Part shown: positions 15,804-24,044 of the stretch, in pieces
Layout: each line of letters opens with the position of its first letter
How positions within the stretch are numbered: position 1 is the stretch's first letter
Source: Flavobacteriaceae bacterium
GTDB lineage: Bacteria > Bacteroidota > Bacteroidia > Flavobacteriales > Flavobacteriaceae
Direction: 5' to 3'
Length of the DNA stretch: 64,000 nucleotides
Assembly (NCBI GenBank): GCA_947451525.1
Contig: CANFZM010000005.1
Coordinates: 1-64,000, forward strand
Made by a program: the position numbers and the translations under genes
Notes under the pieces: model-generated
What the model saw: the letters and a program-made list of their open reading frames with translations, nothing else
Told to the model about the DNA's origin: nothing
The model's database searches: none

Positions 15804-16154
15804 TTATTTTTGGTTAAAAATAGGCGGCGTTAACGCAACCAACTTTAAGATTTCAGGAAAGTTTTCAGCTATTCTCCAGTCTGCAATACCAGGTTTCCAA
15901 ATATAAGTTTCTTTAACAATTTTTTTTTCTGCTATTAGTCGAGATAATTCTTGTTCAGAAAAAGGTCCTCCTTGATTACCTTCTATAATAGCATAATAAA
16001 ATTGAGGTACTGCCGTTTGCATTGGATTCATAGAGCCAGGAATATGCATATTTGCCATTGCACTATTCATTGTCTTTACCATTTGCTCAGCAATAGCCAT
16101 ACTCATACCAAATTCTACTAATCTGTTTATTGAAAAAAAACTAACTTCATTCAT
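15804..16154 (-). CDS. GYF_2-domain protein, short form
   Basis: The 116-residue protein has an amphipathic methionine-rich N-terminal half (MAIAEQMVKTMNSAMANM) and a C-terminal GYF_2 domain at about 53-104. That domain is recognisable from YYAIIEGNQGGPFSEQEL, TYIWKPGIADW and AENFPEI. GYF-type domains bind proline-rich peptides. The adjacent SPFH protein carries another GYF_2 domain and two proline runs (PPPPP), so the two may bind each other. The gene follows the SPFH gene by 16 bases in the same orientation. Binding is inferred, not shown. Confidence 0.75.
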   Translation of the reverse strand: MNEVSFFSINRLVEFGMSMAIAEQMVKTMNSAMANMHIPGSMNPMQTAVPQFYYAIIEGNQGGPFSEQELSRLIAEKKIVKETYIWKPGIADWRIAENFPEILKLVALTPPIFNQK

Positions 16155-16170
16155 GTGTTAAATCTTAGAG

Positions 16171-17502
16171 TTATAATATAGGTGGCGGTGGAGGAACAGA
16201 ACCAAATAAATTAGAAAGTTCTTGAATATTCCCGGCAATTTCCCAATTAGCCATGCCTTGTTTCCAAACATGTGTGTTTTGAGATAGTTGACCGTTTTGA
16301 ACCATTTGTTGTAATTGTTGGAAATTAAAAGGACCTGCAGTTTGTCCATTGACCGAAACACTATAAGAAATAATTGGCGGCGGAGGCGGAGTATTCTGTT
16401 GCTGATTCATATTTTGTCCCATATTATTCATCATGCCTGCCATTTGATTTCCCATTGCTCCTCCCATCATCATACCTGTCATCATACCGGCAGGGTTCAT
16501 TCCGCCACCCCCTAAGTTCATATTACCCATGCTTCCTAAACTTTCTGCTCCTGTTTTTAGCACTTCTGTTTGTTGGTTTAAAGCATGTGCCCCCATAAAA
16601 TTAGTTTCGGTTTGGAGTTTTTGTGCTCTTTGCGCTTCTTCTCTTTGAACACGTAAAGTTTCTTCCATATTCAAAGCATTAATACCTTGCAAATCCTCCA
16701 TGTTCTTGATGTTGACATTATTTTGAGCTTCAGTTGCTTTTGTAGTTAAATCAGCAGTTACTCTCCTTAATTCAAAAAAGCCATCACTCTCTTTATCAAT
16801 TTCAATGGCAGCGATATCTAACCCTTTCATATTGACACCAAAATCTGTTTCAAGTCTTGGTTTTAAATAGGCAGCAATTAATTCATTTATTTCTAAAAGT
16901 TTTCGCTCCATTTGCAAGACAGGTATTCCTTTATCTGATGGAATATTTGTAATAACGCCTTTCACATATTTTGTTACTGCATCTTTAATTTGCTTTTTAA
17001 AATCATCTAACTCAAAATTGATTAAACGATTAAGTTTTATAAAAGCTTTATAATCGGTCAAATTAAATGTTATAGTACCTCTTGCCGCTACTGGAACCGA
17101 AAAATCTGAAAATCTTGGGTCAAATACGTCAAAAAATGGAATACCAAATTTTATCTGAACATTCCCCGATAAGTTCATAAAATATATTTCTGCCTGAAAA
17201 GGAGACGAACCTCCAAAAGCAGCTCCAACGATACTTGAAAGTACAGGAAAGTTATCTGTTTTTACTGTTTGGTCATAAGGACCAATAATAAAATCCTGCA
17301 GTGATCCATCTTTTTGTTGGTAAACAAAAACTGCTAATTCACCATCTTTCACTCTCAAACTACTTCCGTAGCGTATAGCATTTTCTCTCTTTGTTGAATT
17401 AGCATCTCCAGATGGACGCCACTTCCAAACTAAATATTCTTGTTCATCACAGCGGATAACATCCAATAATCCGCCCTCTGATTTATTTCCGAATAATCCC
17501 AT
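16171..17502 (-). CDS. SPFH-domain protein with C-terminal GYF_2 domain
   Basis: The 443-residue protein opens MGLFGNKSEGGLLDVIR, like the YdjI/virion-core-protein-like branch of the SPFH (stomatin/flotillin) superfamily. The SPFH domain covers about 25-240. A heptad-rich stretch (about 240-300), a glycine/methionine-rich linker (about 320-370), a PPPPP run and a GYF_2 domain (about 377-433) follow, with a second PPPPP at the extreme C-terminus. SPFH proteins form membrane-associated rings; in Bacillus the related YdjI works with a PspA homologue in membrane stress. Here it is in an operon with a TerB/zinc-ribbon protein and small membrane proteins. Its start codon shares one base with the upstream stop (TAATG). 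No PspA gene is seen in the window. Confidence 0.85.
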   Translation of the reverse strand: MGLFGNKSEGGLLDVIRCDEQEYLVWKWRPSGDANSTKRENAIRYGSSLRVKDGELAVFVYQQKDGSLQDFIIGPYDQTVKTDNFPVLSSIVGAAFGGSSPFQAEIYFMNLSGNVQIKFGIPFFDVFDPRFSDFSVPVAARGTITFNLTDYKAFIKLNRLINFELDDFKKQIKDAVTKYVKGVITNIPSDKGIPVLQMERKLLEINELIAAYLKPRLETDFGVNMKGLDIAAIEIDKESDGFFELRRVTADLTTKATEAQNNVNIKNMEDLQGINALNMEETLRVQREEAQRAQKLQTETNFMGAHALNQQTEVLKTGAESLGSMGNMNLGGGGMNPAGMMTGMMMGGAMGNQMAGMMNNMGQNMNQQQNTPPPPPIISYSVSVNGQTAGPFNFQQLQQMVQNGQLSQNTHVWKQGMANWEIAGNIQELSNLFGSVPPPPPIL

Positions 17503-17750
17503 TATTTAAATGTTAATGAAAGTGTAATTAAAAAAAAGAATAGACCAAGTAAACCATATATTCTCAAAGGTGATTTTTGGTCTTGTTTTTTTGCAATAAT
17601 ATTCGCGAAAATTGCATATCCTAAAAACAAAGGGCAAAATATCATACCTGATACTTTTTTATTGTGAATAATTGGATCCAAAGCAAATGCAGTAATCCAC
17701 AGTATTGCTGGTATTCCCAGCATAATTAAATGTTGTTTAACTTTTTCCAT
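17502..17750 (-). CDS. Small membrane protein between TerB-like and SPFH genes
   Basis: This 82-residue protein has two to three hydrophobic helices (about 9-25, 34-50 and 62-80) separated by short charged loops such as KKQDQKSPLR. It is tightly packed: it starts two bases after the stop of the TerB-like gene and overlaps the SPFH start by one base. That packing suggests the three proteins are made together and may form one membrane complex. No family recognised beyond that. Confidence 0.75.
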   Translation of the reverse strand: MEKVKQHLIMLGIPAILWITAFALDPIIHNKKVSGMIFCPLFLGYAIFANIIAKKQDQKSPLRIYGLLGLFFFLITLSLTFK

Positions 17751-17752
17751 AA

Positions 17753-18565
17753 TTATTTTTTTTCGTTTAATTGATTAAAAAGATTTTCTATTTCTAATAT
17801 TGTTGATTTGTCTTCCTTTAATGCAAATCTTGCTTTCATAAGTACTTGTTCACATTTAGCCTTCCATATCGGAGCTAAAATATTGTGTTCTTTTTCAGAA
17901 TCACTATAAGATCCAAATATCCCTTTTTTAATGATTTTTGCTTTAGAAATACCTAATGTAAAAAATTCAAGTAAAGATTCTTTTGAATTTGGAACTGGAA
18001 AATTTGAAATTATCTGAGTTTTTCTTGAAAGAATTTTTTCTGCATGTCTTTTAATATGATCATCTTCTCTTTTCTTTTCATTTAATTGAGCCATACTACT
18101 TGATGTGTGAGAAAGCATACCTCCCATTAATCCATTTCCTTTGTTTTTTGCTAAATCTCTATTCATGTTAGATTCTTTAAATGCATCCATCCGAATAGAA
18201 TCAGCTTCAAGCAGTGCTTCAAATAGCTTATTGATTGTAACATCACTTTCCAGATCTCTAAATTCATAATTACAATCGGAGCATTTACCTGTGAAAGATT
18301 GAACAATTGAACCACAAGAAGGACATTTTTTTATATCACCAAATTTATCAGATTTAGGAGCTGCAGGACTTGGTATCGTTGATGGTTCTTGTTGCTTCAT
18401 ACTTTGTTGTTTTTCAAACAACTTTGCGTCAAGAACCATTTCAAATTCATCGAGATCTATACCTGCAGTTTCAGCTTTTTTAAAAAGAATTTGTTTTTCT
18501 TTTTCGGTTAATTCACCATCTGCTAAAGCTAGGTTAATTAGATTTTCAATTTGTTCATTGTACAT
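17753..18565 (-). CDS. TerB-like domain and zinc-ribbon protein
   Basis: The 270-residue protein begins with a short TerB-like helical segment (about 1-50, with the LADGELTEKEKQIL motif). A proline-rich linker follows, then a zinc ribbon (C81, C84, C95, C98 in CPSCGS and CSDC) and a long helical C-terminal region with basic stretches. TerB-like domains occur in tellurite-resistance and membrane stress or defence systems. There is no membrane helix in this protein itself. It heads the tightly packed trio with the small membrane protein and the SPFH-GYF_2 protein. The assignment of the N-terminal domain rests on one motif. Confidence 0.75.
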   Translation of the reverse strand: MYNEQIENLINLALADGELTEKEKQILFKKAETAGIDLDEFEMVLDAKLFEKQQSMKQQEPSTIPSPAAPKSDKFGDIKKCPSCGSIVQSFTGKCSDCNYEFRDLESDVTINKLFEALLEADSIRMDAFKESNMNRDLAKNKGNGLMGGMLSHTSSSMAQLNEKKREDDHIKRHAEKILSRKTQIISNFPVPNSKESLLEFFTLGISKAKIIKKGIFGSYSDSEKEHNILAPIWKAKCEQVLMKARFALKEDKSTILEIENLFNQLNEKK

Positions 18566-18649
18566 TTTAAGTGTTTTTAATTAGTAATTTATTTTAAAAT
18601 AATTTATAGTTGAGATATGTAGTAAGAGTGGATTAAGATTATTTCACTA

Positions 18650-19054
18650 CTATTGAACATAAATTCTTTTGTCTTTTTTTAAATAATACTTATGTCCATT
18701 TTCATCTACATAAATTTTTTTATTTTTTATAAGTGTTCCTGCTATTGCTCCACCTACAGCTTCGGTTTTAACTGCATCGCTCCAAATTTTTTGAAGACCA
18801 GATTCTTTTGAGTCAAATTGTTTTTCTTTTTTTTCACCTCTTATATTGTAATTATACCAGTTATTACCTTTTTTGACCATATGACAAGAAATTCCATCAG
18901 CAAATTTAAAATCAATAATCTCACTATTTGGATGTGTTCTTCTATCTAAAAAAAAAAATCTTTAGAATTTTCATTCACAACTTTAGGATGCTTCTTTTGT
19001 GAGAAAGAGTGAATTGATAATATTATAAAGTGTAATTGTTAAAATTGTTTTCAT
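18650..19054 (-). pseudogene. Exported protein gene broken by two frameshifts
   Basis: An intact 76-codon ORF (18650-18880) ends KKDKRIYVQ, but coding similarity continues upstream. Moving between frames restores a protein starting at the ATG at 19054 with a signal peptide (MKTILTIT, then LHFIILSIHSFSQ), followed by KKHPKVVNENSKDFFF, LDRRTHPNSEIIDFKFADG and the intact ORF. One shift lies near 19028. The other is in a run of eleven A (plus strand) at about 18948-18958. The rebuilt protein would be about 133 residues, like the other small exported proteins of these islands. Slippage or a sequencing error in the homopolymer is possible; the second break argues for a true pseudogene. Confidence 0.6.
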
Positions 19055-19076
19055 CTTATTTTTTTAATTTATTGCT

Positions 19077-19084
19077 CAAAAATA
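19077..19084 (-). promoter_or_regulatory. -7 element heading the second accessory island
   Basis: Read on the minus strand it is TATTTTTG, a TAnnTTTG match, 22 bases upstream of the ATG at 19054. No clear -33 TTG is seen at standard spacing. Confidence 0.4.
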
Positions 19085-19109
19085 TATTAAAATAAAACCC
19101 ACTCTAAAA

Positions 19110-19129
19110 GCAAATAAAGGCAAATAATC
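19110..19129. promoter_or_regulatory. Two 10-bp direct repeats, candidate operator
   Basis: GCAAATAAAG (19110-19119) and GCAAATAATC (19120-19129) are head-to-tail on a 10-bp period. They sit between the divergent -7 elements at 19077-19084 and 19159-19166. The layout matches the 10-bp repeats before the related gene at 11868, although the repeat sequence differs. Confidence 0.4.
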
Positions 19130-19136
19130 TAGTTGG

Positions 19137-19166
19137 TTGTTATTTAGTAAAAAGTAACTATTTTCG
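19137..19166 (+). promoter_or_regulatory. Promoter of the second regulator-like gene
   Basis: TTG at 19137-19139 and TATTTTCG at 19159-19166 (one mismatch to TAnnTTTG) are separated by 19 bases, inside the usual Bacteroidetes range. The ATG follows four bases after the -7 element, so the transcript is probably leaderless. Confidence 0.5.
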
Positions 19167-19170
19167 TACA

Positions 19171-20382
19171 ATGGCACGACTACTTCAAGAACACAAAGAA
19201 GAGCATTTAGAGTATTTGAGGGAACTTATAATTAATAGGTTTTGTAAACCCATTGTTACTACTAATGACTGCAAATCTTTAGAAGATGCTATTCAAAGTG
19301 TCACACAACAACGTTTGTCTACAGATACAATAGCAAGGCTTTTTGGTATAAAAAAAAGTAATTCCTCTTCTTCTGTTTTTACATTAGATATCTTTTCGAT
19401 TTATGTAGGTTATACTAGTTGGGAAGGATTAATTAAAAGTTATTTGGAGCAAAATACATTGTATCAAAAAGTTATTTTGTTTGCTGTTATTCAAAATACC
19501 ATTTCTTTAGGTGATTTGTTTAATAAACTCAATAGTTGTTCAAAAAATCTAGCATTATACGAGACTTTTAATCAGATTATATTAAGTAAAGCACAGCAAA
19601 AAGACGAAGATTTCTTTAAAAAAATATTTGAATTAGAATTTATTTTTGAATTTCAAGAAGCTTATAAATATGCTATTTATAATACAATTCATTTACTAGG
19701 AGCTTTATGTGAAAAAGAAGATTGGTTGTCTAAAATAGCCATTGACTATTATCCTATTTTGCCCTTTAAAGAAAATTATTTTGTAGAATGGTTAGTGGTT
19801 CCTGAGAAGAACTATTATTTGCCTCTTTTGGAAAATTGCTTTAAAAAGGATAAAAAAAATGCTGTTTTTTATCATTTGGTGCATTGCACCCATTTTGCAG
19901 AAACCAATCAATGGGATTTTTTTTTAGAACACTATAATGAAATTAATATAGTCCCAGAGAATAATATGCTTGCAATGCGTTGGTTGGGTGTGCAACTATA
20001 CTATGATTATCAATTTAACAATAAATTGGATAAAGACAATTTATTAGTTATAATAGTTCAGCATTCCTGCACTAATGCAAAAGATGCAGGGGATAGGATA
20101 TGCAGCATCTTTATGATTTGTAATTATTTATTTGTTATTGGCTCTTATGAATGCATTATTATTCTTTTTGAACAGAATGCTAATAAATATTCTACAATAT
20201 TTGGATATTGGGCTGAACTCAATTATAACCAACTCAAAGTTTATTATGCTTTATCATTATTTAAATGTAATAGAAAAGAAGAAGGTAGGATTGTTTTTAG
20301 TCAAATTAAACCCGAACGGTTTGATTTGAATTTCAAACAACGAATGAGTACTTTTTACCAATCCTTGCAAGTTTTATATTAA
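19171..20382 (+). CDS. Putative regulator, paralogue of the gene at 11868
   Basis: The 403-residue protein has the same N-terminal module as the gene at 11868. It is found at about 30-90: C34-x2-L-x-D-A-I, then LSTDTIARLFGI, then FTLDIFSIYVGYTSWEGL. The remaining residues are long amphipathic helices rich in Y, F and L, TPR-like in appearance, with no signal peptide. Outside the N-module the two proteins show little similarity. It diverges from the second accessory island (pseudogene at 19054, then the TerB/SPFH operon), repeating the arrangement at 11868. A DNA-binding role for the N-module is inferred from context and a helix-turn-helix-like pattern. Confidence 0.75.
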   Translation: MARLLQEHKEEHLEYLRELIINRFCKPIVTTNDCKSLEDAIQSVTQQRLSTDTIARLFGIKKSNSSSSVFTLDIFSIYVGYTSWEGLIKSYLEQNTLYQKVILFAVIQNTISLGDLFNKLNSCSKNLALYETFNQIILSKAQQKDEDFFKKIFELEFIFEFQEAYKYAIYNTIHLLGALCEKEDWLSKIAIDYYPILPFKENYFVEWLVVPEKNYYLPLLENCFKKDKKNAVFYHLVHCTHFAETNQWDFFLEHYNEINIVPENNMLAMRWLGVQLYYDYQFNNKLDKDNLLVIIVQHSCTNAKDAGDRICSIFMICNYLFVIGSYECIIILFEQNANKYSTIFGYWAELNYNQLKVYYALSLFKCNRKEEGRIVFSQIKPERFDLNFKQRMSTFYQSLQVLY

Positions 20383-20384
20383 TA

Positions 20385-20414
20385 AAAAGCCCTAGAAATT
20401 TTCTAGAGCTCTTT
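20385..20414. terminator. Bidirectional terminator between convergent genes
   Basis: AGCCCTAGAA and TTCTAGAGCT form a stem with one mismatch around a short loop. It is flanked by A-rich sequence on the left and CTTTAAT on the right, between stops at 20382 and 20435. Confidence 0.55.
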
Positions 20415-20434
20415 AATATAGGTTTAATTTACTT

Positions 20435-21532
20435 CTAGTTAATAATAACTTTCTTAGTTAACGATTGGTTATTAGAACTTAATTTAAGGAAGTAAAATCC
20501 TTGAGGTAAATTTTCTAAAGTATAGGAATTATTGTTGAAAATTGGATTGTTAACATCCAATAATAACTGACCATTAAGGTTGAATAATTGAATAGAATCT
20601 ATTGCAAGAGTAGTATTAATAGTAACTTTATGATCGGTACTAGGATTTGGAAAAACTGCTATAGAAGCACTTTCTATAGAAGTTGTACTCATGTTATTAC
20701 AAGCATTTATCCAAATTTGGCACACATATTCTGGATGGTCAATAAATGGATTTCGGTTTCCTTGAACAGCATAAATCGCATTGTTTCTGTTAATTTCTTT
20801 TTGGCTAACTGGATCTTGATTGTTCCAAATTAATAATTGATTTAAAAACCATGGCTCAAAAATATTATCGTTGCTTCCATCTAACACGGTATCTCCGCTT
20901 CCTGTAGAATCTAGAGTTTGCCAACTACCAATTACATTTTCATAACAAGTTGCCATATAAAAATAATTACGTGCAATATCTCCTTTAAATTCATCTGCAG
21001 GTTCGAAGACTTTTAAGGTTGAAGGATAATTAGGTGTAATGCAATTTCCAATTTTACTTCCGTTACTAGTAGTATAGGTTGCCACTCCAACCATTCCATA
21101 GGCCAAACTTCCTCTGGCTCCATTATCTTTTTTATCGGCAGGCATCACATGAAAAGCATCCGAATACATTGCAGTACCAGAAACTCCACCAAACCAACTT
21201 TTAGGGAAAGTATGTTCTTTATTAAATCGTTGGCACTCTATGGTTCCTAAAAGGCCATCGTCCTGATTGCCACCATTTGCCACCGTTCCAAAAATAAAAT
21301 TACAGGTCGAATAAATATCCCAAACATATCCATCAGGTCTTACGTCGGAAGTTGGATATAAATTCCACAATCCAGAACCATAAATTAATGTGGTATGTGT
21401 ACTTATTTTATTATAAAGTTGGGTTTTTAATTCAAAACCTGTACCTGTTGCAGTACTGTAATAACCCTCTGGAATTTGAGCAAAACCAAAATTGATCAAT
21501 AAAATTAAAAGTAAAGAATATATTTTTCTCAT
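20435..21532 (-). CDS. T9SS-exported endonuclease I family nuclease
   Basis: The 365-residue protein has a signal peptide (about 1-18), an endonuclease I domain (about 30-275) and a type A T9SS sorting domain (about 285-365, with VFPNPSTD, IQLFNLNGQLL and LPQGFYFLKL). Expected active-site features are NKEHTFPKSWF near residue 100 and DAFHVMPADK with N-x-x-RGSLAYG near 122-145. Homologues such as EndA cut DNA non-specifically outside the cell, probably for nutrient or biofilm DNA use. It lies six bases downstream of rsmB on the same strand. Confidence 0.9.
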   Translation of the reverse strand: MRKIYSLLLILLINFGFAQIPEGYYSTATGTGFELKTQLYNKISTHTTLIYGSGLWNLYPTSDVRPDGYVWDIYSTCNFIFGTVANGGNQDDGLLGTIECQRFNKEHTFPKSWFGGVSGTAMYSDAFHVMPADKKDNGARGSLAYGMVGVATYTTSNGSKIGNCITPNYPSTLKVFEPADEFKGDIARNYFYMATCYENVIGSWQTLDSTGSGDTVLDGSNDNIFEPWFLNQLLIWNNQDPVSQKEINRNNAIYAVQGNRNPFIDHPEYVCQIWINACNNMSTTSIESASIAVFPNPSTDHKVTINTTLAIDSIQLFNLNGQLLLDVNNPIFNNNSYTLENLPQGFYFLKLSSNNQSLTKKVIIN

Positions 21533-21538
21533 GTTCTT

Positions 21539-22753
21539 TTATAATTTACGCTCTAATAATGCCATATAAAACCCGTCAAAACCCGATTGGGACGCCAAAA
21601 CTTTAGAATCTTTAATGAAGGTAAAACTTTTTCCAATATCGGTATTCAAGAATTTCTTAATTTGTTCTTGATTTTCTGAAGGAAGTATAGAACAAGTAGC
21701 ATACACTAATTTACCACCTGGCTTCACAATTTTAGAATAACTTTCTAAAACTTCACTTTGTATTTTTCGGATGTTATCAATAAATTCAGGTTGTAATTTC
21801 CATTTGGCATCAGGGTTTCTTTTTAGAACTCCCAATCCGCTACAAGGTGCATCAATTAATACTCTATCGGCTTTTTCATACAGTTTTTTAATAACTTTCG
21901 TAGAGTCGATTATTCGATATTCAATATTGAAAGCACCATTTCTTTTGGCTCGAAGTTTTAATTGTTTTAATTTACTTTCATACAAATCCATGGCAATTAA
22001 CTGCCCTTTGTTTTCCATTAAGGATGCCATGTGCAAGGTTTTTCCACCAGCACCAGCACAAGTATCTACAACTCGCATTCCGGGTTGTACGTCAAGAAAT
22101 GCAGCAACTAATTGTGAAGAAGCATCTTGCACTTCAAACAATCCTTGTTTAAAAGCATCGGTCATGAAAACGTTAGCACGTTCTTTAAGCACTAAAGCAT
22201 CGGGTTGGTTGGGTAAGAATTCGGTTTCGATATTCAAATCCATTAAAATAGCATGCAATTTTTCTCTAGTAGTATTTAAAGTATTTACTCTTAATATTAC
22301 CTGTGCTTGCTTGTTTTGAGCCGCAATTTCTTTGGTCCAAAGTTCTTCGCCTAATTCTTTTGCACCAAGTTCATCCATCCAATCAGGAATAGATTCGCGC
22401 ATTTTTCTAACTTTAGATAATTCGTCAAATCGACCTTTGATTTTACGTTCCGGTGTTCCTTCCAATTGTCTCCAATCGGGAATAGGATAGCCACGTAAAA
22501 CTGCCCAAACAGCAAACATTCGCCAAATATCTTCGCGATTATAAGGTTCTTTAACTTCGGCAATTTCGGCATAAAGTCGCTTCCAACGAACTACTTCGTA
22601 GATGGTTTCGGCAACAAATTTCCTATCAGAACTTCCCCAACGTTTGTCTTTTTTCAAAGCGCGTGCAACTACTTTATCAGCGTATTCACTTTCGTTAAAA
22701 ATAGCATTTAGGGAATCAATAGTAGTATAAACTAAATTTCGGTGTAATCTCAT
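21539..22753 (-). CDS. rsmB: 16S rRNA (cytosine-C5) methyltransferase, RsmB/NOL1-NOP2 family
   Basis: The 404-residue enzyme methylates a cytosine in 16S rRNA (C967 in E. coli) using S-adenosylmethionine. An N-terminal NusB-like RNA-binding region (about 1-130) precedes the methyltransferase domain. The SAM site is VVDTCAGAGGKTLHM. The two family cysteines are in DAPCSGLG and YATCSILPSENQ, the second being the usual nucleophile. The length is a little below E. coli RsmB. It has its own -7 element at 22806-22813 and is followed closely by the nuclease gene. Confidence 0.9.
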   Translation of the reverse strand: MRLHRNLVYTTIDSLNAIFNESEYADKVVARALKKDKRWGSSDRKFVAETIYEVVRWKRLYAEIAEVKEPYNREDIWRMFAVWAVLRGYPIPDWRQLEGTPERKIKGRFDELSKVRKMRESIPDWMDELGAKELGEELWTKEIAAQNKQAQVILRVNTLNTTREKLHAILMDLNIETEFLPNQPDALVLKERANVFMTDAFKQGLFEVQDASSQLVAAFLDVQPGMRVVDTCAGAGGKTLHMASLMENKGQLIAMDLYESKLKQLKLRAKRNGAFNIEYRIIDSTKVIKKLYEKADRVLIDAPCSGLGVLKRNPDAKWKLQPEFIDNIRKIQSEVLESYSKIVKPGGKLVYATCSILPSENQEQIKKFLNTDIGKSFTFIKDSKVLASQSGFDGFYMALLERKL

Positions 22754-22805
22754 GGTATAAAAAAATAACTTCGTTCGATTCAGACTTTGTCCTCGAATCA
22801 GCCTG

Positions 22806-22813
22806 CAAAGATA
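22806..22813 (-). promoter_or_regulatory. -7 element of rsmB
   Basis: The minus strand reads TATCTTTG, an exact TAnnTTTG match, 53 bases upstream of the rsmB start. Confidence 0.5.
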
Positions 22814-22937
22814 TTGCTTTTTTATAGAAACTTAAGAAGTATTCTTAAAAACCTTGATACAATATGGGTTAATTCAATAGTGAATATTTAATTTGTAATT
22901 TTTTTACGAAATTCATTTCACATTTTAAAAAAATATA

Positions 22938-22945
22938 TAATTTTG
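22938..22945 (+). promoter_or_regulatory. -7 element of the T9SS gene at 23051
   Basis: TAATTTTG matches TAnnTTTG and implies a 5' untranslated region of about 100 bases. The leader is very AT-rich with no clear hairpin. Confidence 0.4.
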
Positions 22946-23050
22946 CAATTCTATTTTATACCTAATTGTTTTAGAATAGAATACCCCAAATATTTAAATT
23001 AAATCTACTAAAATAATGGCTAACAACTATTAATTTTTAATTTATTTATT

Positions 23051-23965
23051 ATGAAAAAAACATTATTTTTTTGCATCCTATTCTCTAGTTTAGGATTTTC
23101 TCAACAGGTTTTAAAAAGAATTACACAAGCAGAAACATACACAGAAGTTGAGTTTTTTGTACTACGAAATGGTACTTCAAGTGGTGATGTACTAGGTACT
23201 AACAGTTTTGATACTTTTCTTAGTTCTTTGTATGGCTCTGTCAAACTTTATGATAATCAATATGTTTATGAAGGAGCTATTACTCTCGGAGCCTTTACTA
23301 CTATTGCACCCACTGTAGTTTGTAATGGTACTTATTTAGTTTCTTCCTCACGAGCAGATCAGATAGAGGGCTTCAGTAATTCCTTTAATGCCAATAACCC
23401 GATAGCATTACCGGTTGTAATTGATACCAATAGTTATAGAGAATTGTCTCAGGGTACTAATGTTGATTTACTTTACACAGATCTAAAAATCGCAAAAATA
23501 CTATTACCTAACTATGATCCCGTTCCTACAGGAACATGGATAACTGTTTCTTCAAGAGTAGGGGTTGATGCAGTAACTGGACAAGTTGTTGTACCAAGTA
23601 AAAGATTAGGTTTTAAATTTGATGGTACTACGTGGGTATTACAAACAAGTGATTGGTTAAATGTTCCTTTAGACGTTTTACAAGACGATTGCGATCCTCT
23701 AAGTAATGCTGCCTTTGGAAGTTTGGAATCTACAATTTCTATTGCTCCAAACCCAAGTAAAAATTTCATAACTATTGAAAATAAAGCAAATGCAGATGGA
23801 AATTTTGAATATCAAATTATAGACATTACCGGTAGAATTATTACTAAAGGAAAATCCGTTTTTAATGAAAATATAGATACTGAAAGTTTAACTAATGGAA
23901 ATTATATTATTAAAATCAGTAATGACAGTAATGAAGTAGCATTTAAAAAGTTTATAAAAATTTAA
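23051..23965 (+). CDS. T9SS-exported protein of unknown function
   Basis: The 304-residue product has a signal peptide (about 1-17, ending LGFSQ) and a type A sorting domain at about 230-304 (SIAPNPSKNFITIEN, then YQIIDITGRII, then NGNYIIKI). The roughly 210-residue passenger contains RNGTSSGDVLGTN and appears beta-rich, but I recognise no domain. It should be exported across the outer membrane and either anchored or released. It is monocistronic with its own promoter and terminator. Confidence 0.8.
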   Translation: MKKTLFFCILFSSLGFSQQVLKRITQAETYTEVEFFVLRNGTSSGDVLGTNSFDTFLSSLYGSVKLYDNQYVYEGAITLGAFTTIAPTVVCNGTYLVSSSRADQIEGFSNSFNANNPIALPVVIDTNSYRELSQGTNVDLLYTDLKIAKILLPNYDPVPTGTWITVSSRVGVDAVTGQVVVPSKRLGFKFDGTTWVLQTSDWLNVPLDVLQDDCDPLSNAAFGSLESTISIAPNPSKNFITIENKANADGNFEYQIIDITGRIITKGKSVFNENIDTESLTNGNYIIKISNDSNEVAFKKFIKI

Positions 23966-23992
23966 TTATAAACTTTTCTAACTAAAAAAAAA

Positions 23993-24025
23993 GCAAGATT
24001 CTAAATTCAGAATCTTGCTTTTTTT
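23993..24025. terminator. Bidirectional intrinsic terminator
   Basis: GCAAGATTCT (23993-24002) and AGAATCTTGC (24009-24018) form a perfect 10-bp stem with a 6-base loop. It has A-runs before and seven T after, between convergent stops at 23965 and 24045. Confidence 0.9.
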
Positions 24026-24044
24026 ATGCTAACATATTTATATA

